NCBI GenBank assembly: GCA_900540785.1
Contig: UQHF01000002.1
Span: 62,001 to 126,000, forward strand
Origin: an uncultured Blautia sp.
GTDB lineage: Bacteria > Bacillota > Clostridia > Lachnospirales > Lachnospiraceae
Direction: 5' to 3'
Length of the DNA stretch: 64,000 nt
Part shown: in pieces, positions 16,378 through 24,963 of the stretch
How positions within the stretch are numbered: position 1 is the first letter of the stretch
Layout of the letters: each line of letters begins with the position of its first letter
Translations under genes and position numbers: made by a program
The notes under the pieces: model-generated
What the model saw: only the letters and a program-made list of their open reading frames with translations
Databases searched by the model: none
What the model was told of the DNA's origin: nothing

Positions 16378-18261
16378 TTGAACAACGAAAACAGCAACAA
16401 TAATAATATAAGAAGTGGAAGCCAGACAGGCTATACGGGAAATTACAGAAAACAGACAACCCGATCAAAAAATTACGGCTATAATAATAAATATAACAGC
16501 CGGCAGACAAAGCCGGGAAACGGGAAATACCAGGACAGGCAGCCACGGCAGCCGTTTAAAGGTCCTGTAAAAAATATGGGCAAAAGCCCGGTGAGAAGAG
16601 GAAGAAGACCTTCCTCCAAATTAAAGATCATTCCGCTTGGAGGTCTGGAACAGATCGGGATGAATATTACTGCCTTTGAGTATGAGGACAGTATCGTGGT
16701 AGTGGACTGCGGTCTTTCCTTCCCGGAAGACGACATGCTGGGAATTGACCTTGTGATTCCTGACGTTACCTACTTAAAAGAAAATATCAGCAAGGTAAAA
16801 GGCTTTGTGATTACCCACGGTCACGAAGACCATATCGGCGCATTGCCATATATCCTGAAGGACGTAAACGTACCTATTTACTCTACCAAGCTTACTCTCG
16901 GACTGATTTCGAATAAGTTAAAGGAACACAATCTCACACGTTCTACAAAGCTGAAAGAAGTAAAGCATGGTCAGGTAATAAACCTGGGAGATTTTTCTAT
17001 TGAATTTATTAAAACAAACCACAGTATTCAGGATGCTTCCGCGCTGGCAATTTATTCTCCTGTGGGAATCGTAGTGCATACAGGAGATTTTAAGGTGGAT
17101 TATACACCGGTATTCGGAGATGCCATTGATCTGCAGCGTTTTGCAGAAATCGGAAGAAAGGGCGTACTTGCGCTTATGTGCGACAGTACAAATGCAGAGC
17201 GTCCGGGATTTACCATGTCGGAGCGTACTGTGGGAAAAGTATTTGATAATCTTTTTAATGAGTACAAAACTTCCCGTATCATTATCGCTACATTTGCGTC
17301 AAATGTAGACCGTGTACAGCAGATCATCGACACAGCTTACCGTTTTGGAAGAAAAGTTGCAGTGGAAGGCCGCAGCATGGTAAATATTATTGCAACAGCC
17401 TCAGAGCTTGGCTACTTAAGAATCCCGGATCAGACCTTAATTGATATTGATCAGGTGAAAAATTATCCGGATGAGCAGGTGGTTCTGATCACAACAGGAA
17501 GTCAGGGAGAATCTATGGCAGCTCTGTCACGTATGGCTGCAAGCATTCATAAGAAAATAACGATCAAACCGAATGACACCATTATTTTCAGTTCCAATCC
17601 GATTCCGGGGAACGAAAAAGCAGTGTCAAAAGTGATCAACGAACTGTCCATGAAAGGGGCAAAGGTTATTTTTCAGGATGCCCATGTTTCCGGACATGCC
17701 TGCCAGGAAGAGATCAAGCTTATTTACTCTCTTGTAAAACCGAAGTATGCAGTACCGATACATGGTGAATACCGCCATTTAACAGCTCAGGCGCATGTTG
17801 CGGAAGGACTTGGAATTCCGAAGGAGAACATCTATATTCTTTCTTCCGGAAACGTTCTGGAAATGGACGGACAGAGCGCTGAGGTAACAGGAAGCGTGCA
17901 TACGGGAGCCATTCTCGTGGACGGTCTTGGTGTGGGAGACGTGGGAAATATTGTTCTCCGTGACAGGCAGCATCTGGCTGAAGACGGCATTATGATCGTA
18001 GTAATGACACTGGAGCGCCACAGCAATGTTGTGCTTGCAGGACCGGATATTGTCTCCAGAGGATTTGTCTACGTAAGAGAGTCTGAGGATCTGATGGATC
18101 ATGCAAGAGAGGTAGTGGAAAATGCCCTTGATTCCTGTCTTGACAGAAATATTACAGACTGGGGAAAAATCAAAACCGTTGTAAAAGACGCATTAAGTGA
18201 TTATCTCTGGAAAAGGACTAAGAGAAGTCCTATGATCCTTCCAATTATCATGGAGGCATAA
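16378..18261 (+). CDS. rnj: Ribonuclease J with a long basic N-terminal extension
   Basis: Metallo-beta-lactamase RNase with 5'-3' exonuclease and endonuclease activity in mRNA turnover and rRNA maturation. The catalytic HGHEDHIGALPYI motif, the HTGDFKVDYTP block and the beta-CASP region (SQGESMAALSRMA; IHGEYRHLTAQA) are intact. The protein is 627 residues, roughly 70 more than usual. The extra part is an N-terminal ~80-residue Asn/Arg/Gly/Gln-rich stretch (for example NNENSNNNN and PVRRGRRPSSK) ahead of LKIIPLGGLEQIGMN. The start is TTG 16378 after GAGGTG. A second RNase J paralogue is not present in the window. Confidence 0.93.
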   Translation: MNNENSNNNNIRSGSQTGYTGNYRKQTTRSKNYGYNNKYNSRQTKPGNGKYQDRQPRQPFKGPVKNMGKSPVRRGRRPSSKLKIIPLGGLEQIGMNITAFEYEDSIVVVDCGLSFPEDDMLGIDLVIPDVTYLKENISKVKGFVITHGHEDHIGALPYILKDVNVPIYSTKLTLGLISNKLKEHNLTRSTKLKEVKHGQVINLGDFSIEFIKTNHSIQDASALAIYSPVGIVVHTGDFKVDYTPVFGDAIDLQRFAEIGRKGVLALMCDSTNAERPGFTMSERTVGKVFDNLFNEYKTSRIIIATFASNVDRVQQIIDTAYRFGRKVAVEGRSMVNIIATASELGYLRIPDQTLIDIDQVKNYPDEQVVLITTGSQGESMAALSRMAASIHKKITIKPNDTIIFSSNPIPGNEKAVSKVINELSMKGAKVIFQDAHVSGHACQEEIKLIYSLVKPKYAVPIHGEYRHLTAQAHVAEGLGIPKENIYILSSGNVLEMDGQSAEVTGSVHTGAILVDGLGVGDVGNIVLRDRQHLAEDGIMIVVMTLERHSNVVLAGPDIVSRGFVYVRESEDLMDHAREVVENALDSCLDRNITDWGKIKTVVKDALSDYLWKRTKRSPMILPIIMEA

Positions 18262-18287
18262 GGATTCTCTGAAATACAGGAGAGACA

Positions 18288-18626
18288 ATGGATAAGATAG
18301 AAGAAAGTGTGGAAATGCTTCTTCAGGTGATCAGAGGAAGCGAAGTATACATGGATTATAAGAAGCAGGAAGAGAAGATTATGGCAAACCCGGAGCTTTT
18401 GGAGAGAGTGAATCAGTTTCGGGTGAAAAATTACCGTCTTCAGAAGGAGGCGGAAAGCCAGGGACTTTTCCGCGTGGCAGACAGCATTGCGAAAGAATCT
18501 TCTCAGCTTCGCAAAATTCCGGAGGTGAACGCCTATCTTGATGCGGAGCTTGCTCTCTGCAAGCTCCTGCAGAAGATAGGAAGAACTGTGACAGAAGGTA
18601 TAGACATGATGATTCCGGAACTGTAG
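18288..18626 (+). CDS. YlbF family protein
   Basis: 112 residues, all alpha-helical in character, with the YlbF/YmcA pattern (LLQVIRGSEVYMDYKKQEEKI; YLDAELALCKLLQKIG). In Bacillus, YlbF with YmcA and YaaT forms the Y-complex that supports RNase Y maturation of operon mRNAs. The position directly after RNase J suggests an RNA-turnover context, but that is inference. Confidence 0.85.
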   Translation: MDKIEESVEMLLQVIRGSEVYMDYKKQEEKIMANPELLERVNQFRVKNYRLQKEAESQGLFRVADSIAKESSQLRKIPEVNAYLDAELALCKLLQKIGRTVTEGIDMMIPEL

Positions 18627-18670
18627 CAGAGCATGGCGGCAAAAGCTGCCGGAGAGAGAAAGGAGAAACG

Positions 18671-19075
18671 ATGGGCAACGCAAGAGACAACGTAGGAAAA
18701 GCAGGCGTAGTTCTGGCAAGCGGCTTTTTCCGGGCTGCTCTTTATGTCTGCGTGGCAGTGCTGATTTTCTGGCTTGGAAGATCGGCGTATCAGTTTGGGT
18801 ACGATGTGTTTAATCAGCAGGCAATGAGCCCGGGAAACGGACAGGAGGTAACGATCGTAGTAGAAGATGGCGCCTCTGTATATAAGGTTGCAAAAACATT
18901 GGAGAAAAAAGGTCTTGTGGAAGATGCGCTTGTTTTTTATGTGCAGGAAAAGCTGTCCAATTACAGCGGACAGATGAAGCCTGGAACGTATCTTTTAAGT
19001 ACCGCTTACACCCCTGCGAGAATTATGGGGATTCTTGCAGGAGATGAGGAACAGGAAGGAGCCGAAAACCAGTGA
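18671..19075 (+). CDS. Short MltG/YceG-like protein without the lytic domain
   Basis: 134 residues. A transmembrane helix (about residues 22-41) is followed by the N-terminal LysM-like part of MltG (VTIVVEDGASVYKVAKTLEKKGLVEDALVFYVQ ... KPGTYLLSTAYTP, split here for length). MltG is normally ~340 or more residues with a C-terminal transglycosylase domain and catalytic Glu; that domain is missing. The stop overlaps the next gene by 4 bp and there is no remnant downstream, so this looks like a defined short form. The neighbours trmR and trhP match yrrL-yrrM-yrrN/O of Bacillus, where yrrL is the full MltG. Confidence 0.82.
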   Translation: MGNARDNVGKAGVVLASGFFRAALYVCVAVLIFWLGRSAYQFGYDVFNQQAMSPGNGQEVTIVVEDGASVYKVAKTLEKKGLVEDALVFYVQEKLSNYSGQMKPGTYLLSTAYTPARIMGILAGDEEQEGAENQ

Positions 19076-19716
19076 TCGTAGATGAGCGTATGCGAACGTA
19101 TATTAACTCACTGAACACAGGAAATACGGACTTTCTGGAAGAGCTGGAACAGACTGCATTAGAAACAGGGGTTCCTGTGATCCGCAGAGAAATGCAGAGC
19201 TTTATAAAGACGCTTCTGGCAATGAAAAAACCAAAACGTATTCTGGAGGTGGGGACAGCCATTGGCTTCTCCACACTTCTTATGTGTGAGTATGGTCCCT
19301 CCGACCTTCAAATTACCACAATAGAAAACTATGAAAAAAGAATCCCCATTGCAAAAGAAAACTTTAAAAAGGCAGGAAGAGAAGGACAGATCACACTTCT
19401 GGAGGGAGACGCAGGAGAAATTTTAAAAACCCTTTCGGGGGCGTATGATTTTATTTTTATGGACGCGGCAAAGGGACAGTATATCAACTGGCTTCCCGAT
19501 ATTTTACGCCTTATGGAAAAAGGCAGCGTTCTCGTATCAGACAATGTGCTTCAGGAAGGGGATATTATAGAATCTCGTTATCTTGTGGAGCGGAGAAACC
19601 GTACTATTTATAAAAGAATGCGGGAATATCTTTATGAGCTGACCCATAATCCGATTCTTGTAACCTCTGTTCTTCCTGTGGGAGACGGAGCAGCAGTGAG
19701 CATCAGACAGGAGTGA
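19072..19716 (+). CDS. trmR: tRNA 5-hydroxyuridine methyltransferase TrmR (YrrM-like O-methyltransferase)
   Basis: 214-residue class I SAM methyltransferase of the catechol-O-methyltransferase-like family. It has the SAM motif ILEVGTAIGFSTLL and the metal-binding FMDAAKGQYINW and SDNVLQEGDI segments. In Bacillus YrrM (TrmR) methylates 5-hydroxyuridine at tRNA position 34 to mo5U. The adjacent U32 gene, whose homologues form the hydroxyl group, makes the same assignment likely here. ATG overlaps the preceding stop (ATGA-type). Confidence 0.87.
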   Translation: MIVDERMRTYINSLNTGNTDFLEELEQTALETGVPVIRREMQSFIKTLLAMKKPKRILEVGTAIGFSTLLMCEYGPSDLQITTIENYEKRIPIAKENFKKAGREGQITLLEGDAGEILKTLSGAYDFIFMDAAKGQYINWLPDILRLMEKGSVLVSDNVLQEGDIIESRYLVERRNRTIYKRMREYLYELTHNPILVTSVLPVGDGAAVSIRQE

Positions 19717-19720
19717 AAAG

Positions 19721-20947
19721 ATGAGAAAACCAGAATTATTAGTTCCCGCAAGCAGCCTTGAGGTATTAAAAATCGCTGTGATTTTTGGTGCAGATGCGGT
19801 GTATATCGGCGGAGAGGCATTTGGGCTTCGGGCAAAGGCAAAAAATTTCTCAAAAGAAGATATGAGAGAGGGAATCGCCTTTGCACATGAGCATGGAGTA
19901 AAGGTCTATGTGACAGTAAATATTCTTGCGCATAACGAAGACCTGGAAGGCGTTCGGGAATATCTTTATGAACTGAAGGAATTAAAGCCGGACGGACTGA
20001 TCATTGCGGATCCGGGAATCTTTACATATGCAAAAGAAATCTGTCCGGAAATCGAGCGTCACATCAGTACGCAGGCAAACAATACAAATTATGAGACGTA
20101 CCGTTTCTGGTACAGCCTTGGAGCAAAGCGTGTGGTGACAGCGAGGGAGCTTTCCCTTGAGGAAATCCGGGAAATCCGCGCGCATATTCCGGAGGATATG
20201 GAAATTGAGACTTTCGTTCACGGGGCAATGTGTATTTCCTATTCCGGACGCTGCCTTTTAAGCAATTATCTTGTGGGAAGAGATGCAAACAGAGGTGCGT
20301 GTACCCACCCGTGCAGATGGAAGTATTCCATTGTGGAGGAAAAGAGGCCTGGAGAATATATGCCTGTTTTTGAAAACGAAAGAGGAACTTATATTTTTAA
20401 TTCCAAAGACCTCTGCATGATCGAGCACATGGACGACGTATTAAACAGCGGCATTGACAGCCTCAAAATAGAAGGACGTATGAAAACCGCACTCTATGTT
20501 GCAACTGTGGCAAGAACCTACAGAAAAGCCATTGATGACTATATGGAGAGCCCGGAAAAATATAAGGCAAATATGGAATGGTATAAAGAGCAGATTTCAA
20601 ACTGTACTTACCGTCAGTTTACAACCGGATTTTTCTATGGAAAACCAGATGAGAACACGCAGATTTATGACAACAATACTTATGTGAAAGAGTATACTTA
20701 TCTGGGCTTTGCAGAAGCCATAGACGAACGGGGACTTGTGCAGATCACCCAGAGAAATAAATTTGTCACAGGAGAGACAATAGAAGTGATGAAGCCAGAC
20801 GGAGAAAATATCCCGGTGACAGTAAAAGCCATTTATGATGAGGAGGGCAATCAGGTGGAAAGTGCGCCGCATCCTCAGCAGAAGCTGTTTGTAGATCTTG
20901 GAATCAAAATGGAAGTATACGATCTTTTAAGACGAGCAGAAGCATAA
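19721..20947 (+). CDS. U32 family protein, tRNA U34 hydroxylation (TrhP-like)
   Basis: 408 residues of peptidase family U32, with PELLVPASSLEVLKIAV at the start, the central GADAVYIGGEAFGLR and the family signature ETFVHGAMCISYSGRC. Despite the name, homologues YrrN/YrrO (TrhP) and E. coli TrhP are needed for 5-hydroxyuridine at tRNA position 34. It lies 4 bp after the trmR homologue, the next enzyme in that pathway. Only one U32 gene is present where Bacillus has two. Confidence 0.88.
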   Translation: MRKPELLVPASSLEVLKIAVIFGADAVYIGGEAFGLRAKAKNFSKEDMREGIAFAHEHGVKVYVTVNILAHNEDLEGVREYLYELKELKPDGLIIADPGIFTYAKEICPEIERHISTQANNTNYETYRFWYSLGAKRVVTARELSLEEIREIRAHIPEDMEIETFVHGAMCISYSGRCLLSNYLVGRDANRGACTHPCRWKYSIVEEKRPGEYMPVFENERGTYIFNSKDLCMIEHMDDVLNSGIDSLKIEGRMKTALYVATVARTYRKAIDDYMESPEKYKANMEWYKEQISNCTYRQFTTGFFYGKPDENTQIYDNNTYVKEYTYLGFAEAIDERGLVQITQRNKFVTGETIEVMKPDGENIPVTVKAIYDEEGNQVESAPHPQQKLFVDLGIKMEVYDLLRRAEA

Positions 20948-20957
20948 GATAACAGAG

Positions 20958-20993
20958 AACCGCTGCCAACAGAGAAATCTGTCGGCGGCGGTT
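20958..20993. terminator. Bidirectional hairpin between trhP and sigK
   Basis: AACCGC-T-GCC-A-ACAGA pairs with TCTGT-C-GGC-G-GCGGTT around a GAAA loop. T-rich sequence follows weakly on each side. It overlaps the first base of the sigK stop codon. Converging transcription units end here. Confidence 0.75.
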
Positions 20994-21622
20994 TATACGT
21001 TTTTGGGGAACAGCTCCCGTAGTTTTAAAAGCGCGTTTTTTTCAATGCGTGACACATAGGAGCGGCTGATGGAAAGTTTCTGCGCGATTTCCCGCTGTGT
21101 TTTTTCAGGAACACCGAAAAGACCGTAACGGAAGCAGATAACCTGATATTCCTTTTCTGACAGGATACCCTTCATAGAATGGAGGAGATACGAGGTATTT
21201 TCCCGGATAAAGCATTCCTCCACAATATCAACGGGCTCGCTTTCAATCACATCCAGAAGATTGATTTCATTTCCTTCCCGGTCTGTTCCGATTGGTTCAT
21301 AAAGAGAAACTTCTCTTGCTCTTTTCTTTCTGGAACGAAGCATCATTAAAAGTTCATTATCAATGCAGCGGGCGGCGTATGTGGAAAGGCGGGCTGACTT
21401 TTTCATGTCAAAAGTGGAGACTGCCTTAATAAGTCCTATGGTACCGATGGAAATCAGATCGTCCATATCTTCGTCTGTGTTCTGATATTTTTTGACAACG
21501 TGGGCAACGAGACGGAGATTTCGTTCAATCAGGATATTCTTTGCTTCTAAATCGCCCTCTCGGTATCGTCGTAAGTATAATTTTTCCTCCGAAGAGGACA
21601 ATGGTTTTAAGAAGGTTTTCAA
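20993..21622 (-). CDS. sigK: Sporulation sigma factor sigma-K, without a pro-sequence
   Basis: Late mother-cell sigma factor. 209 residues: PLSSSEEKLYLRRYREGD opens region 1.2/2; NLRLVAHVVKKYQNTDED, DLISIGTIGLIKAV and LSTYAARCIDNELL form region 2; KTQREIAQKLSISRSYVSRIEK is the region 4 helix-turn-helix. The start is TTG 21622 after GAGG; a TGA lies four codons upstream in frame, so the ~20-residue hydrophobic pro-peptide of Bacillus pro-sigma-K cannot be encoded. The gene is uninterrupted (no skin element). A sigma-K-type promoter precedes it. The gene implies the organism forms spores. Confidence 0.93.
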   Translation of the reverse strand: MKTFLKPLSSSEEKLYLRRYREGDLEAKNILIERNLRLVAHVVKKYQNTDEDMDDLISIGTIGLIKAVSTFDMKKSARLSTYAARCIDNELLMMLRSRKKRAREVSLYEPIGTDREGNEINLLDVIESEPVDIVEECFIRENTSYLLHSMKGILSEKEYQVICFRYGLFGVPEKTQREIAQKLSISRSYVSRIEKNALLKLRELFPKNV

Positions 21623-21649
21623 AATTCTGCCTCAAAGGGGATTTCTATA

Positions 21650-21677
21650 TAGTCTATGTGGAGAAAGAGAAATTTGT
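21650..21677 (-). promoter_or_regulatory. Sigma-K-type promoter of sigK
   Basis: On the minus strand AC (21677-21676), exactly 17 nt, then CATAGACTA (21658-21650). This matches the sigma-K consensus AC-N17-CATANNNTA; the -10 part also resembles the sigma-E box CATACANT. Positive autoregulation of sigK is known in Bacillus and is inferred here. Confidence 0.7.
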
Positions 21678-21693
21678 GCTTTTCCACATTATT

Positions 21694-21722
21694 TATTGTA
21701 AATTCTGAAAAAGACAGATATA
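21694..21722 (+). promoter_or_regulatory. Promoter of the asparaginase gene
   Basis: Perfect TATAAT at 21717-21722 with a weak -35 (TATTGT at 17 nt, or TTGTAA at 15 nt). Because transcription must begin downstream of this box, an ATG at 21723 cannot be the start of the asparaginase. Confidence 0.65.
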
Positions 21723-21755
21723 ATGAAGTCATTACAAAAGGAGCAGAAAAATAAG

Positions 21756-22757
21756 ATGACAAAAAAAAGAATTCTGATTATCAACACAGGAGGAACCCTT
21801 TCCTCTGTAAACGGCGAGGATGGACTTGTGCCGGGAATGCAAAGCAGAGATATGTTAGAAGAGCTTCGCATGGTATCAAGAAATCTGGAACTGGAGACAG
21901 AAGACTTCTGTTCTGTTGATAGTGCCAATATTTTTCCGGAGGACTGGGCAAGGCTTGCAGAGCTGATCGGAAAAAGAAGCGGAGAATATCATGGAATTAC
22001 AGTGATTCACGGCACAGATACGCTTGCTTATACCGCGTCTATGCTTGCGTTTATGCTTCAAAATATATCGATTCCTGTAGTAGTGACAGGAAGCCAGCTT
22101 TCGATTGCAGATCCTGTAGCAGATGCGATGGAAAACTGTCGCTGCGGGATTCATATGGCGGCAAGTGGCTGTCCCGGAGTGTTTGTAGCATTTAATAGAA
22201 AAGTTATGCTCGCCTGTCGTGCCTCGAAGGTACGCACCATGAGCTTTGATGCTTTTGAGAGCATTAACTATCCGTATATTGGGGAAATCAGTTCTCTCGG
22301 ACTTCATATAAAAAAAGAAAATCTTGTGGAGAAAAAAGGGATTTTTCGTCCCCAGACATCATATTCCGATAAAGTATTTCTTCTAAAACTGTATCCGGGG
22401 ATAAATCCTTCGATATTAGAATATCTTCAGGAGCAGGGATATAGAGGCGTATATCTGGAAGGGTTTGGACTGGGAGGAATGCCGTTTCTGAAAAATGATT
22501 TTATCGGCGCAGCAGGAAAAGCCATTGATAATGGCATGGTCATTCTTGCAGGAAGCCAGTGCAGATATGAAGGAAGTAATCTGTCTGTATATGAAACAGG
22601 AAGAAAAGCATTAAAAAGCGGAGTGCTTCAGGCGTATGATATGACGGCGGAAGCGGCAGTGACTAAGCTTATGTGGGTTTTGGGACAGACAGAGGATATT
22701 CGGGAAATCAGAGAATATTTTTCTGTAGACATTGCAGGCGAGGTTTCTATTAATTAG
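21756..22757 (+). CDS. L-asparaginase, type I (cytoplasmic)
   Basis: Hydrolyses asparagine to aspartate and ammonia. 333 residues, no signal peptide. The two catalytic threonine motifs are LIINTGGTLSS at the N-terminus and VIHGTDTLAYTASML near residue 80; VVVTGSQLSIADP is also conserved. The start ATG 21756 follows AAAGGAG; an upstream in-frame ATG at 21723 lies within one base of the -10 box. It forms a unit with the PfkB kinase 16 bp downstream. Confidence 0.93.
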   Translation: MTKKRILIINTGGTLSSVNGEDGLVPGMQSRDMLEELRMVSRNLELETEDFCSVDSANIFPEDWARLAELIGKRSGEYHGITVIHGTDTLAYTASMLAFMLQNISIPVVVTGSQLSIADPVADAMENCRCGIHMAASGCPGVFVAFNRKVMLACRASKVRTMSFDAFESINYPYIGEISSLGLHIKKENLVEKKGIFRPQTSYSDKVFLLKLYPGINPSILEYLQEQGYRGVYLEGFGLGGMPFLKNDFIGAAGKAIDNGMVILAGSQCRYEGSNLSVYETGRKALKSGVLQAYDMTAEAAVTKLMWVLGQTEDIREIREYFSVDIAGEVSIN

Positions 22758-22773
22758 CGGGAGGTATTATAAA

Positions 22774-23652
22774 ATGAAGGTATTAAACTTTGGCTCTATG
22801 AACGTAGATTATGTATATCAGGTAGATCATATTTTGATTCCGGGAGAAACCCTGGCGTCAAAAGAGAGAAATGTATTTTGCGGAGGAAAGGGGCTGAATC
22901 AGTCGATTGCTCTTGCAAAAGCAGGAATTCCCGTGTATCATGCAGGACTTGTGGGAGAAGGAGGAGATGCCCTTCTTGAAGCCTGCAGAGAAAACGGGGT
23001 AAATACACAATTTGTAAAAAGAGTGGAAGGTCCCTGCGGGCACACTATGATCCAGGTAGATAAAAACGGACAGAATTCCATTCTTCTGTTTGGCGGTTCA
23101 AACCGCTGTATCACAAAGACTTTTGTAGATGAGGTTCTTGCGAACTTTGATAAAGGAGATATGCTTCTTCTCCAGAATGAGATCAATGAACTTCCATATA
23201 TCATAGATTCTGCATATGAAAAAGGAATGATGATCATTTTAAACCCTTCTCCCTATGACGGCGCACTGGAAGAATGCGACCTTACGAAAGTAAGCCTGTT
23301 TCTTGTGAATGAAATTGAAGGGGAGCAGATTACAGGAGAAAAGAAGCCGGAGAAAATACTGGAAAAAATAAAAGAGAAATATCCCGATGCTTCTGTTGTG
23401 CTCACACTTGGAAGCGAGGGTTCTGTATACCAGGACAAGACAGGAATTTACCGTCAGGAAATTTTCAAGGTAAAAGCAGTAGATACAACGGCTGCAGGAG
23501 ATACATTTACCGGCTATTTTATTTCCTCCATTATAGATGGAAAACCGGTGCAGGAAGGTCTCTCTCTGGCTGCAAAGGCATCAGCAATTGCCGTTTCAAG
23601 ACCTGGTGCTGTATCTTCAATTCCTCTGAAAAATGAAGTGGAAAATGCTTGA
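22774..23652 (+). CDS. PfkB family carbohydrate kinase, ribokinase-like
   Basis: 292 residues. Start ATG 22774 is behind GGGAGG. NFGSMNVDYVYQVDHI and GGKGLNQSIALAKAG form the N-terminal PfkB signature with the substrate lid; the C-terminal anion-hole motif is AVDTTAAGDTFTGYF with the catalytic Asp. Overall spacing is like ribokinase, but the absence of ribose transport or rbs genes leaves the sugar or nucleoside substrate open. The link to asparaginase is operonic only. Confidence 0.85.
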   Translation: MKVLNFGSMNVDYVYQVDHILIPGETLASKERNVFCGGKGLNQSIALAKAGIPVYHAGLVGEGGDALLEACRENGVNTQFVKRVEGPCGHTMIQVDKNGQNSILLFGGSNRCITKTFVDEVLANFDKGDMLLLQNEINELPYIIDSAYEKGMMIILNPSPYDGALEECDLTKVSLFLVNEIEGEQITGEKKPEKILEKIKEKYPDASVVLTLGSEGSVYQDKTGIYRQEIFKVKAVDTTAAGDTFTGYFISSIIDGKPVQEGLSLAAKASAIAVSRPGAVSSIPLKNEVENA

Positions 23653-23677
23653 TTTTCTGAAAAAAATATGGTAATAT
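23649..23677 (+). promoter_or_regulatory. Promoter of the riboswitch-hflKC unit
   Basis: TTGATT (23649-23654), 17 nt, TAATAT (23672-23677). The predicted transcript begins about 23684, a few bases before the riboswitch. Confidence 0.72.
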
Positions 23678-23688
23678 CTTGTACAAAG

Positions 23689-23811
23689 AAAAGGGAGTAG
23701 CGGCCATCATTTTTTGGAAAGCTGGACTTGTTTTCGCAAAAGAATGGTACATATATGCGTCAGAACGGTATATAGAATTACCCGCAATATGACATAAACA
23801 GCGAGACTTTT
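23689..23811 (+). ncRNA. yybP-ykoY (Mn2+) riboswitch aptamer
   Basis: The 5' strand AAAAGGGAGTAGC and the 3' strand AGCGAGACTTTT form the P1 helix typical of yybP-ykoY RNAs. Between them are the other family elements in order: GCGTCAGAACG (the CGUCA of loop L1), a small GGTA...TTACC helix, CCGC, then TGACATA pairing back to CGTCA. I compared this from memory with the Lactococcus aptamer, which shares GGGAGUAGC, CGUCA, UGACAUA and AGCAAGACCUUU in the same order. Members bind Mn2+ and usually control metal exporters or TerC proteins. Here the next genes encode SPFH membrane proteins. Confidence 0.9.
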
Positions 23812-23861
23812 GTTTTGAGACACAGAGAATGTGTGTCCAGGACAAAGGTCTTTTTCTTTTC
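23804..23861 (+). terminator. Riboswitch-controlled terminator
   Basis: AGACTTTTGT (23804-23813) pairs over 10 bp with ACAAAGGTCT (23842-23851), enclosing a GACACA/TGTGTC hairpin, and is followed by TTTTCTTTTC. The left arm is the same AGACTTTT that closes riboswitch P1, so metal-bound aptamer and terminator are mutually exclusive. That predicts an ON switch with Mn2+. Confidence 0.85.
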
Positions 23862-23916
23862 TTCAAAACTAAAGATGAGCAGTAATAAATTTTTCATAAT
23901 AAGAAGGAGGAAAAAC

Positions 23917-24963
23917 GTGAACGAATTTCAGAATGGAGTAAATAATAAGTTTTCAAAAGTAAAAGTGCCGAAGCCCGGAAAACATTTTAAACGTGCATTG
24001 GCAGGCGTTGCGGGAGTAGTTGTGATCGGCATTCTTGCAACAGATGCAACGTATCAGATTCAGGAGCAGGAGCAGGCGGTTCTGACTACATTTGGGGTTC
24101 CGAAAGCAGTGACGGAGACAGGTCTTCATTTTAAGATACCGTTTATCCAGCAGGTGGAAAAGGTAAACACAACGATACAGGGGTTTCCTATTGGCTATGA
24201 TATGCAAAGCAATGCTACAGTAGAGCAGGAAGGCCTTATGATCACATCGGATTATAATTTTATAGATGTGGATTTCTTTGTGGAATACCGCATTGCAGAC
24301 CCTGTAAAATATCTGTATTCTGCCAGAGAGCCGGAAGCGATTCTTAAAAATATTTCCCAGAGCTGCATCCGTACTGTGATCGCAAGCTACAACGTAGACG
24401 ATGTGCTTACTACAGGAAAGAGTGAGATCCAGGGAAAAATCAAAGAAATGATCATGAAGAGCCTGGAAGCGCAGGATATAGGAATCCAGCTTGTAAATAT
24501 CACGATCCAGGATTCCGAGCCGCCGACACAGGAGGTCATGAAGGCGTTTAAAGCTGTGGAAACTGCAAAGCAGGGGAAAGAAACGGCGGTAAACAATGCA
24601 AATAAATACAGAAATGAAAAGCTTCCGGAGGCAGAGGCACAGGCAGACCAGATCATTCAGGATGCGGAAGCCCAGAAGCAGGTTCGTATCAATGAGGCAG
24701 AGGCAGAGGTTGCAAGATTTAACGCCATGTATGAAGAATACAGCAAAAATCCGGAAGTGACGATGCAGCGTATGTTTTATGAGGCAATGGAAGATGTTCT
24801 GCCAGATATGAAAATTATCATCGACAGCGGAGACGGAGTGCAGAAGCTTCTGCCGATCGAGCCATTCTCAGAAGAGAACAGCGGAGAGACAAAGGAAGAT
24901 ACAGAACAGCAGCCGGCTTCTGATGCGGCAGCAGGACAGAATAATACGGAGGAAAAACAATGA
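23917..24963 (+). CDS. hflK: SPFH/prohibitin-domain membrane protein, HflK-like
   Basis: 348 residues from GTG 23917, 6 nt after AAGGAGG; an upstream ATG at 23815 lies inside the riboswitch terminator and is not used. One transmembrane helix (about 25-45) is followed by IQEQEQAVLTTFG and the SPFH domain, a long Ala/Glu/Gln-rich helical region, and a Gln/Glu-rich tail. In E. coli HflK and HflC form a cage around FtsH and modulate proteolysis. No ftsH is in the window. Its stop overlaps hflC by 4 bp (ATGA). The Mn2+ riboswitch upstream ties expression to metal status. Confidence 0.88.
   Translation: MNEFQNGVNNKFSKVKVPKPGKHFKRALAGVAGVVVIGILATDATYQIQEQEQAVLTTFGVPKAVTETGLHFKIPFIQQVEKVNTTIQGFPIGYDMQSNATVEQEGLMITSDYNFIDVDFFVEYRIADPVKYLYSAREPEAILKNISQSCIRTVIASYNVDDVLTTGKSEIQGKIKEMIMKSLEAQDIGIQLVNITIQDSEPPTQEVMKAFKAVETAKQGKETAVNNANKYRNEKLPEAEAQADQIIQDAEAQKQVRINEAEAEVARFNAMYEEYSKNPEVTMQRMFYEAMEDVLPDMKIIIDSGDGVQKLLPIEPFSEENSGETKEDTEQQPASDAAAGQNNTEEKQ

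Noticed and set aside
23815..23916. N-terminal extension of the HflK-like protein from ATG 23815
   Set aside because: It would be translated from the riboswitch terminator. GTG 23917 has AAGGAGG at ideal distance.
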